Part shown: in pieces, positions 54,285-63,965 of the stretch
Layout: each line of letters opens with the position of its first letter
Position numbering within the stretch: the first letter of the stretch is position 1
Program-made: the position numbers and the translations under genes
The notes under the pieces: model-generated
Seen by the model: the letters and a program-made list of their open reading frames with translations, nothing else
What the model was told of the DNA's origin: nothing
The model's database searches: none
Assembly: GCF_014203535.1 (NCBI RefSeq)
Contig: NZ_JACHJI010000002.1
Coordinates: 124,001 to 188,000, forward strand
Direction: 5' to 3'
Length of the DNA stretch: 64,000 nucleotides
DNA from: Streptomyces griseomycini
Lineage (GTDB): Bacteria; Actinomycetota; Actinomycetes; Streptomycetales; Streptomycetaceae

Positions 54285-55247
54285 ATGCTCCAGAACGTGG
54301 CAGCCGTCCTCCTTCACGGCGTGAACCCCTTCGAACTGGGCGTGGTCTGCGAGGTCTTCGGCGTCGACCGCAGCGACGACGGCCTGCCGGTCTACGACTT
54401 CGCCGTCGTCTCGGCCGACGGTCCCGCGGTGCGCACCAACACGGGCTTCTCCCTCCAGGTCGAGCACGGTCTGGAGCGTCTGGAGACGGCCGACCTCATC
54501 GCCGTGCCCGCCGGCGCCTCCTACGTCTCCCGGGAGTTCCCGCCCGAGCTGCTGGACGCGCTGCGCCGGGGCGTGGCCCGGGGCGCGCGGGTGCTGAGCG
54601 TCTGCTCCGGGGTGTTCGTGCTCGCCGCCGCCGGGCTCCTCGACGGCCGGCGCGCCGCCGTTCACTGGAAGCACGCGGAGGACCTGAGCAGGCGGCACCC
54701 CCATCTGACCGTCGAGCCGGACGTGCTCTACGTCGACGAGGACCCGGTGATCACCTCCGCGGGCACCGCCGCCGGCATCGACGCCTGTCTGCACCTGGTG
54801 CGCAAGGAGCAGGGCCCGGAGGTCGCCAACAAGATCGCCCGGCGGATGGTCGTGCCCCCGCACCGCGACGGCGGCCAGGCCCAGTACATCGAGCGTCCGC
54901 TGCCGCGGTCCGGGGGCGACACGGTCTCCGGGGTACTGGTGTGGATGGAGCAGCACCTCGACGAGGAGGTCACCGTCGAACAGCTGGCCGCCCGCGCCCA
55001 CATGTCCCCGCGCACCTTCGCCCGCCGCTTCCGGCAGGAGACCGGCACCACTCCCTACCGCTGGATCCTGCGCCAGCGCGTGCTGCTGGCCCAGCGACTG
55101 CTGGAGGCGACGGACGAGACGGTGGACGCGATCGCGGGCCGCACCGGTTTCGGCGACGCGGCCGCCCTCCGTCACCACTTCGTACGCACCGTGGGGACGA
55201 CCCCGCAGGCCTACCGGCGCGCGTTCAGGGGCCCGCAGGCCGCCTGA
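54285..55247 (+). CDS. nrdS: AraC-family regulator NrdS with DJ-1/PfpI-like domain
   Basis: 320 residues. Residues 1-190 form a class I glutamine-amidotransferase-like (DJ-1/PfpI) domain with the nucleophile-elbow RVLSVCSGVFVLAAAGLL, and residues 210-320 hold two AraC HTH motifs (VEQLAARAHMSPRTFARRF and GRTGFGDAAALRHHFVR). In S. coelicolor the gene after nrdAB is nrdS and is co-transcribed. Its ligand and DNA sites are not evident. Here 406 bases containing an opposite-strand gene separate it from nrdB. Confidence 0.87.
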   Translation: MLQNVAAVLLHGVNPFELGVVCEVFGVDRSDDGLPVYDFAVVSADGPAVRTNTGFSLQVEHGLERLETADLIAVPAGASYVSREFPPELLDALRRGVARGARVLSVCSGVFVLAAAGLLDGRRAAVHWKHAEDLSRRHPHLTVEPDVLYVDEDPVITSAGTAAGIDACLHLVRKEQGPEVANKIARRMVVPPHRDGGQAQYIERPLPRSGGDTVSGVLVWMEQHLDEEVTVEQLAARAHMSPRTFARRFRQETGTTPYRWILRQRVLLAQRLLEATDETVDAIAGRTGFGDAAALRHHFVRTVGTTPQAYRRAFRGPQAA

Positions 55248-55266
55248 ACGCGCGCCGCGCGCCCGG

Positions 55267-56637
55267 TCAGCGGGGCAGTGCCCGCAGCATCAGGCGTCGC
55301 GGCCTCAGCGTGATGCCGATCCGGGGCCTGCCGTCGGAACCAGGGGCGTGCTCGAAGCGGTAGTGGGAGGCGACCACGGCGGCGATGAGCGTGAGCTCGG
55401 CCATCGAGAAGTGGTCACTGGGGCATTTCCGGTTGCCCACGCTGAACGGGCTCATCGCGTACTTGGGCACGTCCGCGGACCGCTCCGGGAGCCAGCGGTC
55501 GGGGTCGAACTCCTCGTGCCGCTCGTACGAGCGCCGGTCGCGCTGGATCGCGTACGGGCTGTAGATGACGTCCGCCCCCCGGGGAATGCGGTACCCGCCG
55601 AGTTCCGTGTCGGTCACCGCGCGGCGCGTCAATATCCAGACGGCTGGATACAGCCGCAGGGTCTCGACGACGACATTCGCGGTGTACGTCAGCTTTCGGA
55701 CATCCTCGAATGCGACCGGGCGGTCACCCACGACGGTTTTCACCTCGTCGCGGATCTTGTCCCCGAGCTCGGGATGCTCGGTGAGAACCAGGAGGAGCGA
55801 CATGATCGTGGCCCCGACGGTTTCACTGCCCGGGGTGAGTATCGCGATGACCTGGTCGTGGATCTCCTGTTCCCCGATGGGCTCTCCATTCTCGTCCTTC
55901 GCCTCCAGCAAAGCCGTCAGCAAATCGTTCGGTTTTTGACCGCTCGCCCGGCGGTCGGCGACGATCTCGTCGACCAGGAGGTGCAGATCGGCCAGAGCCC
56001 GATTGAATTCGCGGTTGCTCGGCACGGGTACGCGGTAAAGCGGTCCGAGCGGAACCACCATGCGCTGGTACATGCCGCTGAACAGGGTGGTGAGGGCGGC
56101 GCAGATGCGCTCCGCCCGGGCGTCCATGTAGCTGCCGCGCATCAGGCAGCGGGCGGCGACCCGCACGGCCACCCGGAAGGACTCCGCGGTCACGTCCAGC
56201 ACCTCGCCCGAGCGCCAGCGCTCCACGAGCGCGTACGCCTCCTCCGTCATGATCGGTCCGTACGCGGGGATCGCGTCGAGCCGGAAGGCGGGCTGGATGG
56301 TGCGCCGCTGGCGCCGGTGCAGCGGGCCGTTGGCGGTGGCCACGCCCTCCTTGCCGAGCAGGCTCTCCAGGGACTCCCACAGCGGCCCGGCGATGATGTA
56401 GTCGGGGCTCAGCGCCACCGCCCCGGTCAGGGCGGGCGTGGTGACCGCGTACACCGTCTTGGGGCCGAGCTTCAGGCGCACGACGTCGCCGTGGTCGCGC
56501 AGTTGGGCCATGAAGGCCAGCGGGTCGCGGACCAGCCTCCAGCCGTGGCCGAGGACGGGAACGGAGCCGCCGGCCACCGGCGGCTCGTGCAGTGCGGTCG
56601 CCCCGGACGCTCCGGGTTTCACCGACTCGACGGTCAT
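55267..56637 (-). CDS. cyp170A1: Cytochrome P450 CYP170 (epi-isozizaene oxidase)
   Basis: 456 residues. The heme loop is [13 protein letters not shown] with the cysteine ligand, the K-helix is ETLRLYP, and the I-helix is [12 protein letters not shown]. It starts within the stop of the terpene synthase gene (ATGA), so it is translationally coupled. CYP170A1 of S. coelicolor oxidises epi-isozizaene in two steps via albaflavenols to albaflavenone, an antibiotic sesquiterpene. The symbol follows that orthologue; it has no membrane anchor. Confidence 0.93.
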   Translation of the reverse strand: MTVESVKPGASGATALHEPPVAGGSVPVLGHGWRLVRDPLAFMAQLRDHGDVVRLKLGPKTVYAVTTPALTGAVALSPDYIIAGPLWESLESLLGKEGVATANGPLHRRQRRTIQPAFRLDAIPAYGPIMTEEAYALVERWRSGEVLDVTAESFRVAVRVAARCLMRGSYMDARAERICAALTTLFSGMYQRMVVPLGPLYRVPVPSNREFNRALADLHLLVDEIVADRRASGQKPNDLLTALLEAKDENGEPIGEQEIHDQVIAILTPGSETVGATIMSLLLVLTEHPELGDKIRDEVKTVVGDRPVAFEDVRKLTYTANVVVETLRLYPAVWILTRRAVTDTELGGYRIPRGADVIYSPYAIQRDRRSYERHEEFDPDRWLPERSADVPKYAMSPFSVGNRKCPSDHFSMAELTLIAAVVASHYRFEHAPGSDGRPRIGITLRPRRLMLRALPR

Positions 56638-57719
56638 TTCTCACCTGCCGCTTCGTTGTTGACGTACGGGGGTGTGGACCGGTCGTCCCAGCTGTCGACC
56701 CGGTACCGGCCGGACTCGTGGTGGAACCAGTAGACGGAACTGAACCAGTTCCGCATGCTGCCGGCGCAGGCGCGCACGGCGGCGCTCATTTCCTTTCCTC
56801 GCACCGTGCCGTCGTCGAGGTCGTCGGCGAATCGCAGGGCGTCCTGTTCGGCGACCAGGAATTCGCTGATGCATTCCTCGACGCGGCGCCTCAATTCTGC
56901 GATCGCCTCTTCGAGCGTCAGCCCCTCGTGGATGACGAGACTGATTCCCAGATTGTGCACCTCGTTGCCCGCGATTTCCTTCGGCAGCGAGCACAGGTCG
57001 TTGTACCAGGCGGCGAATTCCTGACTGAGCAGCGCCGCCTTCCGATAGGCCGGGTTCTTCCGCACGGCGTCCGGGAGTTCGCATCCGGCGCTGGGCTCCA
57101 GGAGGTCGGTCCATATCCAGTGCGCGAAGGTGAGACGACGGAGTTCCAGATACTCGTCGACGGTGGGGACGATTCCCTCCGCGCGATTGTGGAACTCCCG
57201 GTCGTACGCCTCGATCACCGCGTGGAAGTGCCGGGCGAACCGGGCGTTCCAGGTGTCGGACAGGAACGTGTAGAGCCGCTGCACGCTGTCCGCGAGCCCC
57301 GCCACCACCGGATCCCCGTGACCCAGGTGGTCGGCGGGGCTGTCGAGGGCCGAGTGCAGTTGCTCCTTCAGCCGCCGCCAGGCGGCGGGGCGGCCGTGCA
57401 CGATGTCGCGGTCGTGCCGGTCGTCCCAGACGAAGAACCACGCGCTGTAGTCCGCTATCGCCTGCAGGACCTCGTCGGGGGCTCCCGTGTAGTAGCCCGC
57501 CATGAGGTCGGTGTAGCACAGCCCGTCGGCGTGTTCCTCCACCTTGTCGGCCGGCATGAGCCGCTTTTCGAGCAGCCACGCGCGCGTCGTCCCCTGGAGC
57601 TTCGGCCAATACGGGTGGAGTTGCCGGGGAAACACCGCCTCGATCACCGGGAGGGACAGCGCCGGTGGAACTGCGATGGTGGTCGGTGTCGATGTGGTGC
57701 CGTGTGACAAAGCATGCAC
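56634..57719 (-). CDS. epi-Isozizaene synthase (sesquiterpene cyclase)
   Basis: 361 residues, the same length as the S. coelicolor enzyme. The metal-binding motifs are [11 protein letters not shown] and [11 protein letters not shown] (NSE triad), and the arginine/tyrosine sensor region [12 protein letters not shown] is intact. It ionises farnesyl diphosphate and cyclises it to epi-isozizaene in the cytosol. The GTG at 57719 follows GAGAGGGG. It is the first gene of a two-gene albaflavenone operon. Confidence 0.96.
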   Translation of the reverse strand: MHALSHGTTSTPTTIAVPPALSLPVIEAVFPRQLHPYWPKLQGTTRAWLLEKRLMPADKVEEHADGLCYTDLMAGYYTGAPDEVLQAIADYSAWFFVWDDRHDRDIVHGRPAAWRRLKEQLHSALDSPADHLGHGDPVVAGLADSVQRLYTFLSDTWNARFARHFHAVIEAYDREFHNRAEGIVPTVDEYLELRRLTFAHWIWTDLLEPSAGCELPDAVRKNPAYRKAALLSQEFAAWYNDLCSLPKEIAGNEVHNLGISLVIHEGLTLEEAIAELRRRVEECISEFLVAEQDALRFADDLDDGTVRGKEMSAAVRACAGSMRNWFSSVYWFHHESGRYRVDSWDDRSTPPYVNNEAAGEK

Positions 57720-58016
57720 GAACAATCCCCTCTCAGCCGCCAGTTGGCGTGCCCCCGCTCTCCGCCCCCGCGCAGGGCGCACGCCGGTGCATATCCCCGC
57801 ACCTCCATTCAGCACTACAACTGACCGTTCTGGGAACGGATTTGCTCCATTCCCTCCATGAGGAAGCCGGGATCACCGCTTGACGTGTCCGGTTCCGGAT
57901 CAGTGCGGGGCGATAGGGGATCGAACGCGTGACGAACGGACGAACGGCGCCCGGTCCGGGAACGAGCCCGGTCGGACGCCGTGCGTGAGGGGGGCGGAGC
58001 CCCGGTGGCCGGGTCG

Positions 58017-58667
58017 TCAGTCGTTGGCGACCACGGGGTAACGCGGTTCGTTCTCGGCCATCTGCCGCAGCGCGTCCTTGCGTTCCCGCTTGGACAGCCG
58101 GTCGATGTAGAGGTAGCCGTAGAGGTGGTCGGTCTCGTGCTGCAAACACCGTGCGAAGTAGCCGGTGCCGCGTACCTTGATCGGATTGCCCCGCTCGTCC
58201 TGACCGGTCACCTCGGCGTAGTCGGGGCGGGCCAGCGGAGCGTACGCGGTGGGTACCGACAGACAGCCCTCGTTGCTGTCGTCCAGCCGGCGCTTCTCGG
58301 CGGGCAGTTCGACCAGCTTGGGGTTGCAGACCACGCCGACGTGGCGCACGCCCTCGTCGTCCGGGCAGTCGTAGACGAAGACCTTCAGGTCGACGCCGAT
58401 CTGGTTGGCGGCCAGGCCCACGCCCTCGGCGGTGCGCTGGCTGGCGAACATGTCGTCGACCAGCTTGCGCAGTTCGTCGTCGAACTCCGTGACGTCCTTG
58501 CACTCCTTGTGCAGCACCGGGTTCCCGACGACCGTGATCGGACGGGAGGTGCCGCGCTCGCGGTAGGCGGTCTCGCGCTCCTCGCAGTCCTCCGTGTCGA
58601 TGACGTACCCCTCGTCGTCGACGGGGAGCACGCCCGCGTGCTGCTGATCGGTGTCCTGCTGAGCCAT
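58017..58667 (-). CDS. def: Peptide deformylase
   Basis: 216 residues. The three motifs of the enzyme are present: [19 protein letters not shown] with the metal cysteine, and [10 protein letters not shown] with the HExxH metal ligands and glutamate. It removes the N-formyl group from new proteins. An N-terminal extension of about 40 residues is typical of actinobacterial versions. The ATG at 58667 has only AAGG upstream. It may be one of several deformylases in the genome. Confidence 0.96.
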   Translation of the reverse strand: MAQQDTDQQHAGVLPVDDEGYVIDTEDCEERETAYRERGTSRPITVVGNPVLHKECKDVTEFDDELRKLVDDMFASQRTAEGVGLAANQIGVDLKVFVYDCPDDEGVRHVGVVCNPKLVELPAEKRRLDDSNEGCLSVPTAYAPLARPDYAEVTGQDERGNPIKVRGTGYFARCLQHETDHLYGYLYIDRLSKRERKDALRQMAENEPRYPVVAND

Positions 58668-58754
58668 GACCGACGTATGCCTTCCTGGAAAACATGGGGG
58701 TGTGGTGTTGATACAGGGTACGGCGACCGGTCCGCGGACCCGTGCGCCGAGGGC

Positions 58755-58777
58755 CGTCCGGCGGATCACGCCGGACG
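58755..58777 (-). terminator. Hairpin after the TPR gene
   Basis: CGTCCGGCG (58755-58763) pairs with CGCCGGACG (58769-58777) around GATCA, directly downstream of the TPR gene stop at 58782. Confidence 0.72.
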
Positions 58778-58781
58778 GGCC

Positions 58782-59762
58782 CTAGCAGACCTCTTCCAGG
58801 TCCCGCCAGTCACGTGAGTCCGGGCTGTCCGCCACCCATCCGTCCAGCAGCCCCCGGACCAGCGAGGCCGGCGCGGCGATGCCGCACTCCCGTTCCGGCA
58901 CCCACAACTGCCCGTCGGTGCGGTGGCCGAGCGGTCCGGGGTGCCCCGGCTCGCTGTGGTCGTGCGGGTCGAGGTGCTCGCCCTCGCCCTCGTCGGACGG
59001 CATCCGGGACTCCGAGCACATTCGGCACAGCAGCCGCACGGAGGAGGACCAGTCCTCGGCGGCGAAACCGGCGTCGGAGGCCAGCTGCTCCAGCGCGTCC
59101 CGGTCGGCCTCGGAGGCGGCCTCCAGCAGCACCACCCAGGTCGGCACCGGCGAGGGCGCCCACAACTCGATCTCGTCGAAGACCGGGTAGGTGTGCCCGG
59201 CGACCGTGCTCCGCTCCCCGTGCGGCACGCCGTCGTGCAGCACGACCTCGCCCCAGCGGCGCCCGGAGGACGGCAGCGGGATGGACAGCACCTCGATGCG
59301 GGCGGGGTCGAGGCGCCGCCCCCACACCACCTCGGCCTCTCCCTCCGGGGACAGCCGTACGGCCGCGCTGCCCAGGTCCATGCCGAGGGGCTCGCCGGAA
59401 TCGGTGGCCGGACCGGGGACCCTGAGCCCGTAGGCCTGCCAGGCCCGCCGGGCCAGCGGCCAGTCCTGCAGGGCGGTGGCGGCGATGCCGACGTTCCACC
59501 AGTCGGGAGCCCCGGTGTCGCGGTCGAGCAGCGCGACGGCGCGCAGACCGGCCGCGCGCGCCTGCTCCCAGTCGTGCCGGAACTTGTGCAGCAGCGCGAG
59601 GTTGAACCACGACTCCGACAGCCACGGCTCCAGGTCGGCGGCCCGTGTCAGCAGCGCGCCCGCGTCCTCGTACCGGCCGTCGCCGATGAGCGTGAACGCG
59701 CGGTCCGTGGCCTGCCGCCAGGAGGCGGAGGGCCGGTGCCGTCCCTTGCCGAAGATCCTCAC
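58782..59762 (-). CDS. Tetratricopeptide-repeat protein
   Basis: 326 residues. TPR helices are visible at about residues 15-110 (AFTLIGDGRYEDAGALLTRA, WFNLALLHKFRHDWEQARAA, WWNVGIAATALQDWPLARRA). The C-terminal half is a conserved mixed alpha/beta region (VVWGRRLDPARIEVLSIPLP) with LLCRMCSES and an acidic His/Pro-rich insertion. The GTG at 59762 begins VRIFGKGRHRPS, typical of Streptomyces homologues. Function unknown; it probably serves as a scaffold. Confidence 0.82.
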   Translation of the reverse strand: MRIFGKGRHRPSASWRQATDRAFTLIGDGRYEDAGALLTRAADLEPWLSESWFNLALLHKFRHDWEQARAAGLRAVALLDRDTGAPDWWNVGIAATALQDWPLARRAWQAYGLRVPGPATDSGEPLGMDLGSAAVRLSPEGEAEVVWGRRLDPARIEVLSIPLPSSGRRWGEVVLHDGVPHGERSTVAGHTYPVFDEIELWAPSPVPTWVVLLEAASEADRDALEQLASDAGFAAEDWSSSVRLLCRMCSESRMPSDEGEGEHLDPHDHSEPGHPGPLGHRTDGQLWVPERECGIAAPASLVRGLLDGWVADSPDSRDWRDLEEVC

Positions 59763-59952
59763 GATTCCCGCCTGCCAGTTCCGTGCGGTGGGCTGGCTGT
59801 GTCTTTCCGCGCCCCCGGACACCCTCTTCTTCGCATCCAACCACGTACGGCCGGAGAGGCGCTCATTACCCATGGGTTACCCAGCCCCGGGCGGGGTCAG
59901 ACAGCCCCGTTCGCGACCCTCGCCGCGCCCGGCCCCCGGACGCACGCGGCGT

Positions 59953-61191
59953 TCAGCTCCCGTACGCACGCACCACCTCCGTGTCCCGTGACAGCACCCG
60001 GGCCAGTGCCTCGACCACCTCCGGGGCGTACTCCCCGGCGGTCGCCAGCCGCAGCTCCTCCAGTGCGGTCAGCGGCCCGCCGGGCCCTCCTTCCCTGGAC
60101 TTCTCCTCGTACGCGTTCACCACCCGGACGATCCGCGCGGCGAGCGGCTGCTCCCGGTACGGGTCGGCCTGCCGTTCGACGATCCGGGCCACCCGGGGGT
60201 CCACCCCGGTCTGGCGCACCACCGCGCCGCCGAGCAGGGCGATCCGCCGCTGCTCGGTGACCGGCAGGCCGGCGGTGGCCCCCGCGGGGACCGGGTCGAC
60301 GAGGCTGAGCTGGCCGATGTCGTGCATGAGGGCCGCGTACTCGAGCACGGTCAGCTCGGGTTCGGTCAGCCCGAGGTCCCGGCCCACCGCCTGGCTGAGC
60401 GCCGCGACCCGGTGGGCGTGCCCGGCCGGGGTGTACCCGGCGACCTCGGTGGCCCGCGCGAGGGAGGCGATGGTCTGCCGGTAGGTGGCGCGCACGGCGG
60501 CGTACCGCCGGTAGGACAGCTGTGCGAGCAGCAGCGGCACGGAGAGGACGGGCAGTGCCCACAGCCCCGCGACCGCGACGCCGAGCGCCATCACCGCGCT
60601 CGTGGCGACGACGGCGGCCCCGATGCCGGGCACCGCCCGCAGTTCGTCGCGCAGCATCGGCAGGAAGGGCCACCCGGTGCGGGAGCGGGCCAGCGCGGCG
60701 GCGAGCACGGCGTCGCACAGCGCGGTGAGGGACAGCAGGGCGAGCAGCAGCAGCGCGTGGGCCGGCCCGCTCCAGTCGTCGAACGTGCCCTGGCCGTACG
60801 GGGACTGGAAGCACACGGCGACGAAGCCGACGGTGAGCACCCTGCGGGCCAGTGGGTCGAGGACGGGGCCGTGGCCGCGCCCGACGTGCGGCACGCTGCC
60901 GAGCAGGGAGGCGGCGAGCACCACGGTGACGACCTGGGCGGCGCCGTGGTGGGTGGGCCGGCCGCCGGCCTCGCCGAGCAGCGCGTACGACAGCGACCCG
61001 GCGGCGGCGAGCGGCGCGGCCTGCCTGATCCGCGTCCCGTTGCGCCGGGTGAGCTCGCCGACGGCGACGAGCACGCCGAAGGCGAGGGCGGTGCCGCGCT
61101 CCTCGACGCCGTGGTGGAGGGTGGTGCCCAGGGACCCGGCGGCGAGGACCGCGGCGCACGTGTGGACGAGGGTGTGGAGCCCGGGCCTCAT
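59953..61191 (-). CDS. Membrane protein with degenerate HD-GYP-type domain
   Basis: 412 residues. Several N-terminal membrane helices are followed from about residue 240 by an HD-related domain: TPAGHAHRVAALSQAVG, EYAALMHDIGQLSLV with the HD pair, but the later histidines and the GYP loop are replaced (LLGGAVVRQTG, RIVERQADPYREQ). It is therefore unlikely to hydrolyse c-di-GMP by the usual mechanism. It starts inside the stop of the upstream HD-GYP gene (ATGA) and may act as its regulatory partner. Confidence 0.85.
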   Translation of the reverse strand: MRPGLHTLVHTCAAVLAAGSLGTTLHHGVEERGTALAFGVLVAVGELTRRNGTRIRQAAPLAAAGSLSYALLGEAGGRPTHHGAAQVVTVVLAASLLGSVPHVGRGHGPVLDPLARRVLTVGFVAVCFQSPYGQGTFDDWSGPAHALLLLALLSLTALCDAVLAAALARSRTGWPFLPMLRDELRAVPGIGAAVVATSAVMALGVAVAGLWALPVLSVPLLLAQLSYRRYAAVRATYRQTIASLARATEVAGYTPAGHAHRVAALSQAVGRDLGLTEPELTVLEYAALMHDIGQLSLVDPVPAGATAGLPVTEQRRIALLGGAVVRQTGVDPRVARIVERQADPYREQPLAARIVRVVNAYEEKSREGGPGGPLTALEELRLATAGEYAPEVVEALARVLSRDTEVVRAYGS

Positions 61192-62543
61192 CGGCGTGCC
61201 CCGGGCCGGTCGGTGACCGGTGCGGCGGGCGCGGGCAGGACACGGGAGCGGACGTCGTCGGCGGTCACCGCGGGGTGCCACCCGACCCGGCCGATCACGC
61301 GCACCAGGGCGGCCACCATCCGTGGGTCGAAGTGGGTTCCCGCGCACCGCTGGAGCTCCTTCAGCGCCACGGGCACGGGCCGGGCCCGGCTGTAGGAGCG
61401 GGTGGAGGTCATCGCGTCGAAGGCGTCGGCGACGGCGACCACCCGCGCGGACTCGGGGATCTGGCCGCCCGCCAGCCCGTAGGGATAGCCGGTGCCGTCC
61501 AGCCGCTCGTGGTGGTGCAGCACCGCCGCCCGGGCCTCGCCCAGGAAGGAGATCCCCCGCACCATCTCGTGCCCGTACTCGGGGTGCAGTTCGATCACCC
61601 GTCGCTCCTCGGGGGTGAGCGGACCGTCCTTGGTGAGCAGCCGGGTGGGCACGCCGAGCTTGCCGACGTCGTGCAGGATGCCCGCGAACCGCAGCACCTC
61701 GACCCGCTCCTCGTCCATGCCCAGTTCGCGCGCGATCATCATGGACGCCTGTCCGACGCGTTCGCTGTGCCCGCGCGTGTACCCGTCCTTGATGTCGACG
61801 GCCTGGACGAGCGCGCGGATCGTCGCCCGGTGCGCGGCCCGTTCCCGGTGGTACTGGGCGAACGCCCACCACGAGACGCCCATCGGCAGCAGCACGAGCA
61901 GGGCGGCCACGGGGCCGTAGGGGCTGCGCCACAGCAGGGCCATCATGAGCCCGGCGAGGCCGTGCACGGTGATCGGTGCCAGCGACCGCAGGAACAGCCG
62001 CCACCAGGCGGCCGGCCCCGCCGCCCGTCCCCCGCCCCGGAGCGGCGGGCCCGCCGTCAGCGCCAGGAGGGCGCCGTCCAGCAGGGTGAGCACCAGGCAG
62101 AACACCAGCACCGCGGCCCCGGCCGTCCCGAGCGCGAGCGGGACGTCGCAGTCCGCCACCGCGTCCCGGCCGCCGGTCGCCCGGTGGACCCGGCTCGCGG
62201 CCCACACGGCGAGCACCAGCCGGCCGGCCCGCCAGAGCCGCCGGGCCGGATACGGCCGCCGCGCCACGGGCACGAGCAGCGCCCCGGGCAGGGCGGCCAG
62301 CGCCGCGGCGGGCGCCGGCAGCAGGAAGGCGCCGGCGAGCAGAACGGGGTAGAAGGTTCCGCCCGGGTGCGGGGTACCGACGAGACGCGACCGGGCGAGG
62401 CACTCGCAGCCGCCGTACAGCGCGGCGAGCAGGGCGACCGCCCGCCAGGGGGCGCCGACGCCCGGGAGGGGCAGCAGGCAGAGCAGGCCCGTCAGGGCGA
62501 CACCGGCGACCAGCGCACGGGCCCGTCCCGGTAACGCTTCCAT
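61188..62543 (-). CDS. Membrane HD-GYP phosphodiesterase
   Basis: 451 residues. About six membrane helices span residues 8-220, followed by a canonical HD-GYP domain: GYTRGHSERVGQASMMIA, FAGILHDVGKLGVPTRLL, ELHPEYGHEMV, VLHHHERLDGTGYPYGL and VVAVADAFDAMTSTRSY. All expected metal ligands and the GYP loop are present, so it should degrade cyclic di-GMP or a similar dinucleotide. GGGGAGGGG precedes the ATG. The gene is coupled to the degenerate partner downstream. Confidence 0.92.
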   Translation of the reverse strand: MEALPGRARALVAGVALTGLLCLLPLPGVGAPWRAVALLAALYGGCECLARSRLVGTPHPGGTFYPVLLAGAFLLPAPAAALAALPGALLVPVARRPYPARRLWRAGRLVLAVWAASRVHRATGGRDAVADCDVPLALGTAGAAVLVFCLVLTLLDGALLALTAGPPLRGGGRAAGPAAWWRLFLRSLAPITVHGLAGLMMALLWRSPYGPVAALLVLLPMGVSWWAFAQYHRERAAHRATIRALVQAVDIKDGYTRGHSERVGQASMMIARELGMDEERVEVLRFAGILHDVGKLGVPTRLLTKDGPLTPEERRVIELHPEYGHEMVRGISFLGEARAAVLHHHERLDGTGYPYGLAGGQIPESARVVAVADAFDAMTSTRSYSRARPVPVALKELQRCAGTHFDPRMVAALVRVIGRVGWHPAVTADDVRSRVLPAPAAPVTDRPGARR

Positions 62544-62699
62544 GAGCCCCTCCCCGACCGTGCCCGCCGCACTCGGCCTGCCGCCTGCCAGGCTCTGGAG
62601 CCTAGGGCGGCGAGGGGCGCCTCCGCGGGCCGATAACCCGCGGATTAGCACGTACGAGTGACGACGGTCTCCTTACGGGGAGTCGCGCGCCAGGGAGTG

Positions 62700-63029
62700 T
62701 CAGGACTCCTGCGGTGTGACCGGTGTGGTCGGCGGTGCGGGTGCGGCGGTGACGTCCTGCTCGGGCACGGCCTGACCGGAGCGGATCAGCTCGATCCGGC
62801 CCATGACCTTGGAGCGCAGGTCGCCCGGCACGTCGTCGTGCCCGCAGCACCGCTTGACCAGCTTCTTCACCGCCTGCTCGAGCCCGTACTTCTCCAGGCA
62901 GGGCGAGCATTCCTCGAAGTGGTGCTCGAACTTCACGCAGTCGGCATCCGGCATCTCACGGTCGAGGAACTCGTAGAGATGATCGAGGATTTCGCTGCAA
63001 TCCGTCTCGTGCGGCTCTCCGCAGCTCAT
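62700..63029 (-). CDS. rsrA: Zinc-dependent redox anti-sigma factor RsrA
   Basis: 109 residues. Cysteines lie at 3, 11, 31, 41, 44, 61 and 62, the same positions as in the S. coelicolor protein, and His37 completes the zinc site in [10 protein letters not shown]. Thiol oxidation forms disulfides, expels zinc and releases SigR. The C-terminal about 25 residues are a Pro/Thr-rich tail. It overlaps the sigR stop by four bases. Confidence 0.97.
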   Translation of the reverse strand: MSCGEPHETDCSEILDHLYEFLDREMPDADCVKFEHHFEECSPCLEKYGLEQAVKKLVKRCCGHDDVPGDLRSKVMGRIELIRSGQAVPEQDVTAAPAPPTTPVTPQES

Positions 63030-63715
63030 GACCCCGAGCCTTTCGCTTCGTTCGACTCTCCGGCGCCGGCCGGGACCAGTCCGCGTTCGCGGGCGTAGTC
63101 CTCGAGCATGCCGCGCAGCTGACGGCGACCCCGGTGCAGCCGGGACATCACCGTACCGATGGGTGTCCCCATGATGTCGGCGATCTCCTTGTAGGCAAAG
63201 CCCTCGACGTCCGCCAGGTAAACGGCGATGCGGAACTCCTCGGGGATCGCCTGGAGCGCTTCCTTCACGTCCGAGTCGGGCAGGTGGTCCAGCGCCTGCG
63301 ACTCCGCGGAGCGCAAGCCCGTGGACATGTGCGACTCGGCACGCGCGAGCTGCCAGTCCTCGATCTCCTCGGCCGCGCTGCGCTGCGGTTCGCGCTGCTT
63401 CTTGCGGTACGAGTTGATGAAGGTGTTGGTGAGGATCCGGTACAGCCACGCCTTGAGGTTGGTGCCCTCGCGGAACTGGTGGAAGGACGCGTACGCCTTG
63501 GCGTACATCTCCTGCACCAGGTCCTCCGCGTCGGCCGGGTTGCGCGTCATGCGCAGCGCGGCCGAGTACATCTGGTCGAGGAACTCGAGCGCGTCCCGCT
63601 CGAAGCGCGCGCTGCGCTCCGCGGTCGACTCCGCGCCCGTGCCGCCGCCCTGGCCCTCGGGCTGCTCCGCCTGGCCGTGTTCGGTCCCTGCGCCGGTACC
63701 GGGAACCGGACCCAC
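63026..63715 (-). CDS. sigR: Thiol-oxidative-stress sigma factor SigR
   Basis: 229 residues from the GTG at 63715, which follows GGAGGAG. Region 2 ([40 protein letters not shown]) and region 4 ([20 protein letters not shown]) mark a group IV sigma factor. It transcribes thioredoxin, mycothiol and proteolysis genes under disulfide stress. An in-frame ATG at 63880 adds exactly 55 residues and lies downstream of a SigR-type promoter at 63939-63965; this matches the unstable SigR' isoform known in S. coelicolor. Confidence 0.96.
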   Translation of the reverse strand: MGPVPGTGAGTEHGQAEQPEGQGGGTGAESTAERSARFERDALEFLDQMYSAALRMTRNPADAEDLVQEMYAKAYASFHQFREGTNLKAWLYRILTNTFINSYRKKQREPQRSAAEEIEDWQLARAESHMSTGLRSAESQALDHLPDSDVKEALQAIPEEFRIAVYLADVEGFAYKEIADIMGTPIGTVMSRLHRGRRQLRGMLEDYARERGLVPAGAGESNEAKGSGS

Positions 63716-63938
63716 CTCCTCCAGAGTTGTCGCGAGACCGAAGCCGGTCCCACCCGAATCGGAGGATAGACGACGATCCGGTCCGCCCGCCGCCCGAACG
63801 GGGGCGGTCCTGGCCGCGTGCAGCACCGTCCAGTCCAGGTCGGCGCGGCTGCTGCGGCTCGGGCAAAAGATCGAACCCATGCGGCGGACTTCCTCTCCTA
63901 CGACGGCGGCGCCGTCGACCGGCACCCACGTCCGGCTC

Positions 63939-63965
63939 AACAGCGGGAGTCCCCCGGGCATTCCC
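63939..63965 (-). promoter_or_regulatory. SigR-dependent autoregulatory promoter (sigRp2 type)
   Basis: On the minus strand GGGAAT (63965-63960), an 18-base spacer and GTT (63941-63939) match the SigR consensus GGAAT-N18-19-GTT. It lies about 60 bases upstream of the ATG that would start the long SigR' isoform, giving positive feedback under oxidative stress. Confidence 0.88.
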
